A stretch of DNA of 64,000 nucleotides from Effrenium voratum (lineage: Eukaryota; Sar; Dinophyceae; Suessiales; Symbiodiniaceae). The notes under the pieces were generated by a model. That model searched no databases. It saw only the letters and a list, made by a program, of their open reading frames with translations, and had not been told where the DNA came from. How positions within the stretch are numbered: the stretch's first letter is position 1; every line of letters begins with the position of its first letter. This document shows, one piece after another, positions 12,201 through 24,200 of this stretch. A program made the position numbers and the translations under genes. Location of the stretch: contig CAUJNA010002135.1 in assembly GCA_963377175.1 (NCBI GenBank), positions 308,980 to 372,979 on the forward strand. The letters run 5' to 3'.

Positions 12201-15200
12201 CTTTTTGGGCTCCCACTTTTAGTACCCAGTTGCCCAGTGGCCCTTTCTCAAACTTTTTTCGGGGAAGGGTTCCCCTAAGTCAATCCACCAAAAAGAATAA
12301 GGTGCCTTTTTGTTTTTGTTGCCATGGAAATCCACTGGGCATCTGAGAGGTGAATCTTTTGCTTCCAAGCCCGGGAAAGTGAGATCCTTCGGTCCAGCAA
12401 TTGGTGCCATTTCTCACCCCTTTGTTGGTTGGGAGGGTTCCCCTACTAAACTTGGTGGTTCCCAGCCATCCGGTTCCTTAGTGGTTGGATTTCCATGTAA
12501 CCCACTAAAACTTCGTCACTCTTAGCGGGGGATCTGAGGGCAGCCCAGTAAAATAGACCACAGAAAAAAGAGACGGTAGCCTTCTTCGAACCTCTCTACT
12601 GGAGGACCTAGTCCCCAAATGCTTTGGGGTTGCATGTGCAGAAATCAACATTATGTTTGGTTTGTAATTTGCCCCTGTTGGGTGTTTAAGGGAATCGAAT
12701 CTGGGTGTATTATGTTTTTGAGATCCTTCCATTTGGCCGCGGCGTTTTCGCTCAGGCGCTGAAGCTGGAGGCTGCCCATGCGCCCCGGTGAGAAACTGGG
12801 GGTTTCGAGGCTGGCGTTCACCTCTGGTCCTCGTCTGACCCAAAAGAAATCGACTCGTTTTTGTGTGTGATTTTTTTTTTTCTCCCCCTTAAGGCAACAA
12901 AGAGACCCTTTACCTTCCATTTCCGCACCTTTCTAGAACACCTCCAGAATCCCCCCCCCCCAAAAAAAAAAACAGCGGTGGAACAGAATGGGCAATCAAG
13001 CCCTAGAATGATACTCTGTTCTTTTTTTCCTCTTAAGGCAACGAAGAGACGCTTGGGCAGATGTGAGGAATTTCTGTAGAATGTTTGTAACATGGCTGGT
13101 CTCCGGTCTTTTTAACGGCCCGCATTTGAACGTTTTGGTTTCAATCAGACCAAAGGGGACGAGTCACGGTTTCTGGTCCACCCGATTTCCCCGTTGAACC
13201 CGACGTCCGCGAAGTCGATGCTTCCGTCTCCTTCTCCGGGAGAGTGGTGAAATCTTCTCGGAGGTGAATTCCCAGAGGATGACATGGGACAGATGCGGAA
13301 AACGAGGGATCAACGGTCTTGAGAAATCCCCCATTCGGCCCGTGGCGAAGCCTCACGGAGTCATGTTTGAGCAGCGGCCAATATGTACTCGCCACCTAAG
13401 GGGCCGAAAATGGATGACATGGGCACACTCACCAAACTGCCACAGGGGGTCGTCATCTTCGTTTTCCGCCGAGTCCTCTTCGGTGGTTTGGTCTGTCAGA
13501 GCTGTGATGAGCTGAGGGGCCGAAAATGGATGGCACACTTATCAAACTGCCACGGGTTTCGGTATCCCGCCGAGTCCTCTTCGCTTGGTGGCTCCCAGCC
13601 ATCCGGTTCCTTAGCTTTTCAGCCTTTTAGTTGGCTTAGTGGTTGGGTTTCCGTATTTAACCCACTCACAGTTCATCGCTTTGATGCTTCTCGCGGGGGA
13701 TCTGAGGCCCAGTTCGGTTTGGTCTGACAGAGCTGTGGCTTTGTCCTCTGAGGACCAGTTGCAGAACGACAAGACTCGTATCAGCGCCCAAGGCACTGGG
13801 CTCAACGAGCAGGCGGGAAGACACGGCTCGGAGTTGCTGCAGAGGTCGCGGGTCTGAGGCTGCGGCTGCGGGCCCCCTCCGAAGACGAAGGGTGAAAGTC
13901 TGAAAGGAAGGAACTAGGTCCGTGGCTAGGTCCTTGCCCTAGACTCCAGTTGGCCATGGGAAAAAACGCACGACCGCTTGTTTTGGCTGCTGATTGTTCG
14001 GGAGTGTCCCTCTCCCACCAAACAAAAACATGTCCCTAGAGTCTCTTAGAGTCTCCTCTGACCCTTCAAAAATGGTTGGTCATTTCCCAAAATAATGGGG
14101 TCATGGACCTATTTTTAGTTCGGGTCATGGAGACTCCGGGTAGACTCATCCTGGTTGGTTTGGAGAGAAAGCAAGGAGGGCCATGCATGTTTTCGGGTCT
14201 CTAGTTTTGTTAGACGCACTCGTTAGACCAAAATTAGGGCAATTATACGGAAGAGTAGAGGAAAGCAACAAAGAGAGAAACTATTTGTGCAAAACGAGCG
14301 ACCATATCGTTGAAAGAAGTGGGTGTCAAAAAGATGAAACTGCGCGAATGGGTGGCCTCCCTTTGCGTGCGATTAACCATGGTTCAGCCACCGTTTGTTC
14401 AGCAAACTCCTTGCGGTTGTTCATGTCAAGGGAATTGGTTCGAAGAAGTTTTGCCCAAGTGGCTTTTTGCCCCAGAGAACTCACGAGTGGCTTTCCAATC
14501 TTGGAACCCCAATGGCAAACGGTTTTGAAAGTGCCACATGCGCATACGTGTCTTTTCGATCGGTGATTTTGGTTTGAAATAGATGGGTTCTGTTGTTCAT
14601 TCCATTTACCATGGCCGTTTGTTCTACCAAAAGGACGCCTGTGGCCACATGCGCCATGGTCCATGGTCGAAACATCCAAAGTCTCTTGACACTTGGGGGA
14701 AGTTTTCACCATGCCAGGTCCGAATGCGGGCAATGGCTTTTCGCTTGCCACCCACAGAATACCCTCTTGCGGACTCTTGGGAGCATTGCTTTTGTCCGAC
14801 GCTTCCCCAGGTCATGTTGAATGCTTTCACATTTTGTGCCGCTTGCGGCCTATATGGGCAGGTGTTGCTTTGAGGATGCCCTTTGGGTGGTTGCAAAGGC
14901 AAACAAAACCTTGGTGGCTCCCAGCCATCTGGTTCCTTAGCTTTTTAGCCTTTAAGTTGGTGAAAGGTGGTGGGGTTTCCGTATTTAGCCCGCGAAAAGT
15001 TAGTCACGTTTAGCGGAACAGACAACGGACAGCCCGGAAACGCCAGACCCACTTTGGGGGGGGGGGGCCTGTGCCCCTTAAGGGGTTGATGGGGTACGGG
15101 GAAGATGTGGGTGGCTCGTCTTGTTTTTGATGGGTGCCATTGTCAGGTTGGTTTCAAGGGAAGCCAAAAGGACAGTCACCACTTTGGGGGGTTCCCCTGT

Positions 15201-18200
15201 TTTGGGCAAGATCTGCTTCTCACCAGCTGGGATTGGTGGCTTATGCCAGTATCGATGGGGTTTCATCAATCGCAGCTGGGCGTGTGCCTCGATGTTGTTG
15301 AGGCGAAAGATACCCTGTTCACCTTGGTTTAAAGGCAAACCAAAAGGAACACGACCCATTAAAATATGAGGAGGTATGACTACCTGATTGCACAACCATA
15401 TGGAGGGGGTGTTCAAAATAATTAGTAGACCCCCTGTTGGGTTGGTATGTTAGGGAAACCAAATGCAAACCAACCATCGAGTCCTCTGTTGAGAAACACC
15501 CAGGTTCCCCTCACAAGGGGGTATCACAGATCCTTCTTGGGGAAAGCAAGCTTGTCCGCTCGCAAAAGGACATGCCAGGTGGACAATGCGCGCCCATGTA
15601 ACAAGGAGTCTGTTATTGGGGTAACCGATTTTGAGTTGGGGACCCTTTGGTCGAGACTTTGGATATTTGCGCACCTTGGACTTCAGACTTTTAGAAGGGA
15701 TGCATTTTGTCTTGAGACTGTTTCACCTTGAGAAGGTTCTATCACATATCATATCTCACAAACAAGTGCCGCTTTGAGAAAGCATCGCACCGTATGCGGT
15801 TCGATGCAGGTGGAGCAGTTTGTCATTGAAATTGACAAGCTCAACTCCATCATCACCGCCATCGAGAAAGAAATGGCGTTTGCGGCCTGTTGTCGTGGCA
15901 ATTCGCTGTTCTTGGCATATGGTTTGTTGTGTTGTGTTGGCTTGTTGGTTCTGTGCTCATTGTAGGGAGAGCGTAGGGGCATCCTCAGTTTTAGGGGGAC
16001 TGCAATAGTGCTAGAAGCACTGGACATTTGCCAATATACCCACAAAAATCGTGATTTCCTGTAGTGTTCCTGCAGCTGGTTTGAGAGAAATAGGAAGCCA
16101 CAATCACATCCTACGCTTGACTTGTCCTCCCGTTATATAGGGTGATATTGGGACATACCTGGAAGGTATTCCCGCGATCTGATCAGTGTTTTTTTTGCAG
16201 GCCCACGGGTTTCCTCAGATCTTTTGGGGCTGGGCTCTCAAGATTGTTCATGCGGGGTACATGGTTGTTGTTGGGAAACATTCTATATACATCCAACGTC
16301 AACCAAGTGTAGATTTCCTGTTTTGCATTTGAGCCATGTTGAGCCACAAGCAATTCGTCCTTGGAAGCAACTGGCTTTTGCATTCAACCTACGAAAGGTT
16401 TTTTTTAGAGCTTTTGCCCTGGAAGAGCAACCCAGGTAGTGTCTCATGATCATGACTTATATATTTTGGTGTTGAAGTATCCTACAACCACATTGTAACT
16501 ATTGAAAAGCCCTGGTCCCCCAGTAGTGCCCTTTCACCCTTTTTTGGGGGAGGGTTCCACCCTCCCCTACTAAAATAGACAACAGAAAAAGGGTACCCTT
16601 ATTCTAACCTCTCTACTGGAGGACCTAGTTGAAACTATTGAAAGGCCCTTGCAGGGTCAGAACGCTGCTGATTCGCCTGTTTGATGATTCGCCCATGGTC
16701 TGGAAGCCAGGGGTGTTAACTTGGGCTCTCAGCTAGCAAATGGAACCCACGATGGACACGTGGGATCTACTCGTTGGAACCCTTGGGTGACCACCAAGGG
16801 AGGGGTTCAAGCCATTATTCAAGCAATACGGGGGTTCATGTAACCACCATTGTTCACCTAAGGATTGTTATCCGAAATTGTTATCCGAAATGGGTCCCAA
16901 GGCCATTCTTTTACTGGGGGCAAGGAACCCCAGGGCCAAGTGGAAGTTGTCCTATCAGTTCGTAAATCGAAGTGGGACTTGGTGCTGTGAAGCCTCGCCG
17001 GGAGGCCTTCTTAGAATGGCTTATGAACCCCTAACCCTTTGTGCAGGGTACCAAGTTAACTTGAGATTTACTTGGGCATGTGTCAAAATAGGGCCCCCCC
17101 TCAAAAAAAACTCCCGGTTTCCCTTAAATCTTCGTTTAAAGCCTCCCCCAAAACAACGGGGGCGGGGGGGCCGGGGGGGTAGCACCGGTACAGCCGTGCC
17201 GATTTGCGGTCCGGAAAGCGACCAACGGACGCCAGGTGGAGCTGAGACTGAAATACGAGCAGGCGGTTGAGACCCGGAACTTCACCGGGACTCAGCTCAT
17301 CGACAGGACGATCGAGGGGTGGAGCGACACAAATCGGGCGACACGAATCCGACGAATCGGGGTCCCGCGGGTGGCTCGTCCTTTTTTGGGGTCCTGTGGG
17401 TCTAAGCCTTCCAAGGCAACCAAAAGAGGGTTCCCGAAAAAAACAAAACAAAAAAAAAAAAAAAGAAAGAAAGACGTGAACCCTATGATGCCCCTCCTTT
17501 TAGTGAGCCATTGGGTCGTGGTGGTTGCTGTGATGGGAAGAAGTCAATCTGGCTCCATTGAGTCTCCCCTTGTTCAGAACCCTAGCTCCAAGTACTTTTC
17601 AAACACCTCAAAGCGATGACCAAACCAGAAGGCTCGAACATTAGCGTTGCGTCCTCTCTGTTTTTTTTCCCGGGCCCAACTTTCTGCTGTGCAAGGGCGA
17701 CAATCCAACTGGGGTGACTCGTGTCGAACACTGGCGGCAGGAACGATGAGCTGTGCATCCTTTGGGAGAAGGCGAACATTCAGGCCCGCCCTTCGCGTTC
17801 CGTCCGAGCGGAAAAAAAAGGCGAAAGGAAGCACCCCAAATTAGGCCGCCATTTTGGACCCCGCAGTTTGGGCTGAAGCCCAAACCAGGACACATGCAAC
17901 CAACACGGCCACATGAAAAACCAAACAGGGCAAACAAAAAGCGCCCGGACAGTCTGGGGCTGTGACGTCGCCTGAGAAATGGAGGAATCAGCTTCGGTTT
18001 AGTTCTGGTTTGAGATTGCGAAAGGGACAGTCAACGTTTGGCAGCATTTGAGACGCTGTCCGTTACTCAAAATGGTAGCCGTGTTTAGGTTTGAACCTGG
18101 AGTCTCCATGACCGTTTAAAAATAGGTCCATGACCCCATTATTTTTAGGGAATGACCAACCATTTTTTAAGGGTCATGGAGACTCTAGGTAGGTTTGAAC

Positions 18201-21200
18201 ATCGTCGGAGTCCATGCCGCTGTTGGTTCTGGCTTCATGTTGGCCCCGGCCCTTTGTGGGATGTGCACCCAGAGCGTCCATTGAGTGGAAGCCTTGGAGT
18301 TGTCGGGGTCCGGGCCTGTTGCCTCATTGCGCAGGCCGCAACATGATTGAAGCCTGGATGCTCAGTTGCTGCAGGTGATGCCCCTGTAGGTAGGAAGGCA
18401 GGTAGATAAGTAGGCAGGTATGTAGTATGTAGATAGGTATGTAGTATGTAGGTATGTAGTATGTAGGTAGATAGGTAAGGATGGGTGGGTGGGTGGGTTT
18501 TTGGGTGGGTGGTTGGGGTTGGGCTTGGTTGGTCTGGCGGTGGGTGTTACTCGTTGTGGCTGTTACGTGTGCCCAGGAGAAGCTTCTGAAGAAGGGCGAG
18601 GCCGGAAGGGACCGATTCGACCAATTCCAAACGCCGTTACAGATGGTTGTGTTTTTTAAGGGGGACCCCCCAAAATGATGGATCTCCTGTTGTTTCCCTT
18701 GAAGTCATAGCAAATGGTTGTGCTTTTTCCGAATTGGTGGTTTTCCAGTCAAAGAGTTACGTTCCCTAAAATTGTCCATGTCTGCGGCGCAAGTTGCTTC
18801 CTCTTGGTTCATGTACTTACCCATCCATGCCGCTCTGCTTGTGTTTGATGTCAATCTGTATTTCTGGAACCATCTTCGAAGTATGGGAGTGTCTCAAACC
18901 GAAGAAATAGACTATTTCCCATTCTAGATTCTAAACAAAAGGACGGCCACCCCTCCAAAATATCAGGTCTAACTTTAATTGCTCTGGATTGATGGTTTGG
19001 AGATTTGAACCCCTGGTTCCTGTAGAGGGTACAGGGCAAACCACCCCCAACCTCCGAAACATCCAAAGTCAGAGGGCAGAGTATACTCTTGAAAGAGTCA
19101 AATCGGAGCCCTGAGAAAGCTGAGACAGGGGTTGCTCTCCTCTGGGATGACCAGACCTTTGGCTTCGCAGGTTTGCCATGGTGGGTGTGGCTCAAAATTA
19201 AAGAGCTAGGGTTACGCAGGTGTTAGTCTTTGGTTTCATTTACCAAGGTGCCATTTTGGTACATGTTTTTGAGCCACAGCCATGTTCCCAGAAAGGCTCG
19301 AGACTTTAGCCGTGGATTCGGGTGGCAGAGTGACAAAGCTAAGCTGGCCTTTGGGCCCTTGATAGGTAGCCAAGGCACCACCCTTTACAAGCAGGGAACA
19401 TTGCTGACTAGGTCTACCTAGAGTCTCCATGACCCTTTACAAATGGTTGGTCCTTACCTAAAATCATGGGGTCATATTCTTAGTTCGGGTCAGAAGGAGA
19501 CTCCAGGTAGGGTCATGTCTTTTTGCTGTGTTTCTGGGGGCTGTCAAGGTGGGCTTGATGATGAATGACCCTAGCGATACTGTGCATGGAGGGGACATTT
19601 GATTGGCGGTGTATGACATGCCATAGGGTTCTTGCATACCAACTGGTGCAGGAGTCCATTCACAGTTCCTTCTGTGTCTAATATCCCGAAATATAATTTA
19701 GCAGCGACCCCAAGTTAGTGTCCTCCACAATCGGCCCCTATATATGGTTGACTGGTGCCCCCCTCCCCCCAGATTTGTTTGTTGTGGGCTACCCAAAAAA
19801 GGGGCCCTTTTGGTTTTAACCCACACCCATATCCCTAGGGTTCAACCCCCATGAAAAGAATGGTTGACACAATTTGGATGACAATCCTTACATCATGATA
19901 TGCACCCCCTTGTTTTTGCAGGGTGGCACCTGACCTTCCGGGATAGCATTCCGAAGGAAAAAAGAGGGTCAAAACCCTGGTACCCCCCCTACCAGATTCG
20001 TTTGTTGCGGGGTAGCACCCAAAAAAGGGCCCTCTCGGTTTTGACCCACCCATGTCTCTAACGTTATTGTGTTGGATCTTTAGCCTTAACTTTTTGGATT
20101 CCCTTCATATTTCCTTTTAACCAGGTTTAACTTTTTTGCTGGGGGATCTACAGCACCCAAGATGTGGCTGTCCGTTCTTGAGCCCTGCGTCCAGGACGCC
20201 ATGCAGCGGAAAGAGGAGGAGATCCGGAGCCTCAAGATCGACCTCGCGGAGGCGATCGTTCCTTCAGGGAGAAAGCACTAGGTCCCCCAGCCAGGTGCCA
20301 ACTTTTACCGTTTCTTTTTTGGTTGGGAGGCTTCCCCTACTAAAATCGACTACAGAAAAAGTTGGTAGCCTTATTCTAACCTCTCTACTGGAGCACCTAG
20401 TTTATGTTGCTTAACAAACACAAACACTTGTCACCAGCTGGTGTTTGGGGCTCCACACGTAGCGTGTGATTGTTATAGGTATAGGTGTTTTGCTTAATCT
20501 AAAAACGATCCTGCTTGCTTTGTGTGTTTCCAATGTTGTCAAGGAAACCAAAAGAGAACGGAGCATGTTATCAGTTTTCTTTTGTCGTGGCGCTTGTTTC
20601 ATGCTTTCCGAATTCCCTCCATTAAAAACAAACAGGTGATGGGCAATTGCATTTGTTCAAGACCTACTTGCCTGCTGTTTGTTGGACTCACCCTCAGGTT
20701 TGGCGGGGTTGCTCTAATTACTTGGATAAGCACCATGTGTCAGGTACTGTACATCGTGAGTTGCCTGGGTGAGGATTTGAAGTGGGCCCCAAACGTGGGG
20801 CTCTGAATTGGGCTCAAAGGCGGGGAAGGGCCCTGGAATATGACTCACCTCTCCAGCGAATCGACGGTATCTGACCTTTGGTCTTTCCCGTGTCTATTTC
20901 TGGTTCCCAAAGGTGATCACCTTTTGTCAAACCAAGTGAGTCTGCCAAGTACTCCCCCGACATGGGAGGTTGGTTAATTGGACCCTTAGGCATTATAGAC
21001 TTGGTGGTTCCCAGCCATCCCCTTAGCCTTTTAGCTTTTTAGTGTTTAGTGGTTGGATTTCTATTTCACCCACTAAAAGTTGGTCACTGTTAGCGGGGGA
21101 TCTGAGGGCAAGCTGCTGGGAGGGGAGCCATGGAGCAGGGAGGTGGCGGTCGCCCGGTCCCAACGTTTTGGGCCGAGCTGGCGGCTGTTGCGTGCCAGGT

Positions 21201-24200
21201 TCATCGGCAGCTGTCGGTGGTGCGAGGCAAGATCCCGGAGGTGCGGACCGGATATTTTTTCTCCAGCTGTTTTGGTTTATTGTGGGGTAGGCCACACATG
21301 GCCATGGTTCAAACCAATGGTACCAGTTTGGTACAGGTTGCACTACCCATTTTAGAACCTATTTGAGAGGTTGGATTGGGATGTTCACTGGGGGCTAACC
21401 AGGGTTTTGACCCATGGCCACGTGAAACATCATTCAAGACCTGATTTTCAGTGTACCCCCTTTTTTTTGTGGGCCAGGTTGTGCTTGGTGCTTCTGTTGA
21501 ATCCGTCTCAAATCCGCCGGATGAGGTGCCAAAGCTAGCGGAGGAGGTGGTAAGGCTTCGCGAGCAGGCGCGGCGCGCGTGATTTTCTCTCCGTTAGCTT
21601 ACCCAGAGAGTCCAAGTACTTCATGAAAATGGCTTTTAGGGGGTAAAAAGGGGTCCAAGTACCTCCTTAGAAGGAACTTGGACCCTCTGGGTTACTATAG
21701 AACTTTTCCGTTTGCTCCCCCCAAACTCGCCACTCAATCACAAAGCCACCTCCCAAAATGGGTCTATTTTAGTCTTGCCCAAGGGGATGTGTTTGGGGCT
21801 GAGGGTGTTTGATTAGCAGTGCGAGGTTGTGTGGCCATGGTCCAATGGTGGGGGTGGGGGGTTGGCCTGAGCGATGCCAAATTAGATGAAGGTGGCTTCC
21901 TTGAGCATTCCTGACTTTCGGCTTGTGGAAATTTTGCCAAGATTGCAGTGAGATGTGTCCGATGTTTTCCCTAGATCTCTGGAAGTTACATCCCTTTTTG
22001 CTCAGACTTTGAGATGTTTCCGAATACACAGCCTTATGACGACCGTATCCCGCTGAACTATGTGACTTGCCCCCGGGATCAACGAGCTTGGCTCCAAGGG
22101 AAACCTGCGAGATGGTGGCAGTTTCCTTATGATTTCCAGATCCCGAAAAAGAACAGGTACCTGGCCCTTCAAACTGCCAACTTAGAATTGGTTGCAACCC
22201 AACAATGTGGCAAAATTGGTTGCCTGCACCCCATGCCCAAAATTGGTTTACACATGAATTGCAGTGTTCCAGCGTCCCAGCCATTTTTTTGAGGGTAGGT
22301 TTGAGGGTCAGATTCCTTCAAACCGCCGAGCGCTCCCACATGCCCGCGCGAGAGGTCAACAACGTGCGCAAGCACTCCGACGACCTCTCGCGGGAGGCGA
22401 GCGGTATGGAGAGACCTTCAAGTGCCCGGTTACCAGCACCCGGGTCCCAACTGTTTTTTTTCTTCTCGATGTCCCAAGTCGCAACTGACCAAGAAGCAGT
22501 GGTTGCCGTGGACTCGGGTGCAACCATTAGTTGTGAACTCCCCTGTCTTGGGCTGGGGCAACCGCTTCAAAGGAACCCTTTTTTTTTCTCCGCTTGCTTG
22601 GCTAGTGGACTTGAGAGGATCCCTTTGTATCGACGCCGGAGCGGCGCCTCTCACCGGGTGCAACTCACAAATCCGCCGCCTCCGCGTCCGCGAATCCGCC
22701 GCCTCCGCGTCCGCGAATCCGCCGCCCTCCGCAGCTCGAGAACCCCAAGAGCTCCCTCCGGAAGTGGCGGCAGCTGGGAGGGGAGGCGTGGCTCGCATGG
22801 ATCGCGTGGATTGGGGGTGGATCCTTGGATGCGTTGAATGGGGCCGAGTTTCCAGACCCAGATCCCAAGAGTTTGGACTCCCCAGAGGAGTTTGAGGCTC
22901 TCAAAACCTTTCGTTTTCCCTTAATTACCTACAAGCCACACCTTGTTCCCCTGTCCGTTTTATCCACAGGAAAAGCCGGGGACCCGTATCCTTGAAAGAA
23001 GACATGCCCAAAGACCAAGCACGCATGGGTTAGATATAGTTTCTGGGGTCTCGATCCAATCCAAAGCCAGGTTATGTCTTATAGGATAGACATGCTACAC
23101 GAAGTATGAAACAAACATCTGAAAGTAGTGTTTCTACCAGCCCTTGTTTGTGGGGCTCTGTGAGCGGGCAGAAATAGGTGCGGCCACCCTATTGAGTCTT
23201 CATATGACTATTTGGTGTTGGGTCGAGCTCTTTAGAGCGTTGTGATTATAACTCACTTAGTGAGGTAGAAGTGGAGGACTAGCTCGGCCGAACACCCATT
23301 TGGCTATGACATTTTAATCGGACACCATCTCACAAGCTGTGGACATAAATCTCCGCCGAATGCTGATGTCCACCAAAGGTCCAAGCACTTAGATAGATCC
23401 ACCCGACTGAACATCCAAAGTCAAGCCGATCGGACTCTGGATGAACGGGCTGAAGACTGGGCGCGTCTTTCACCAGGACTTGGACCAGGAAACCCTCCGG
23501 GTCAAGATCCAGGATCTGCAGGACGCTCTGAGACTCGTGGCTTGCGAGCGTGGGAAAGTGTTTTGGAGGTTGGAAGCCCCTTGCTTGGTGGTTTTCAAGG
23601 GGAAACCTCCAAGGAACGCCGAAATCCATTTTCGGGGTCACTTGTTTGAAGCCAGACCCCCAACACCCCATGCGGGGGGTTGTTCTTTCCGCAGATGCCC
23701 TGAAGATGACTAAGAGCAGTTCTTGTTTTACTGTGGCCATTCCGAAAGGTCTCGACATCCCGGATTCCGGGAACCCCCCTGTGAGAAATTTGTGTGTGTG
23801 TGTGTGTGGGTGTGGGGGGTAGGGGGGTTTTGAGAGACCCAATGTTCTCAGCGGGTGGGGCGAAAATTCAGTTGAGGCAACGTGCTTCCCTTTTTGTCCG
23901 CTGGGCTCTCACTAAGGATGGACACCAGGCGTGTTAGGAGTTTCTGCCAACAGGCAGGGGTGAGTTTGGGGTGCACTTCTGCTTAGGCCCCAATTGATTT
24001 CGCTGCTGGATCTTTGCACACTTTTTCTTGGATTAAAATTTCTCGGCTAAACCTGATCTCTGTCCCAGGTCGCGGGTCCCGCGGATCTTTTCGGAGTCGA
24101 CCCAGTAGGAAGTGGTTCCATTCTTCTAGGGAACGGATCCCCTCAAAGATGGCAACCAAAAAGAGATGTACAAAAGGAGTGGTGGCAGTGACAACCAAGC

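Noticed and set aside
12841..13080. Repeated CTTAAGGCAACRAAGAGAC words as a possible CRISPR-like array
   Set aside because: Only two copies with unequal spacing in eukaryotic DNA; more likely a small inverted or direct duplication.
14230..14345. Charged reading frame (RVEESNKERNYLCK) as a missing CCDC146-like micro-exon
   Set aside because: No AG^G acceptor and GC/GA donor pair gives an in-phase join with the 13753 and 15810 exons.
22205..22837. Longest-looking open frame (210 codons) on the + strand
   Set aside because: It overlaps two CCDC146-like exons in a different frame and runs through the GC-rich minisatellite; no domain.
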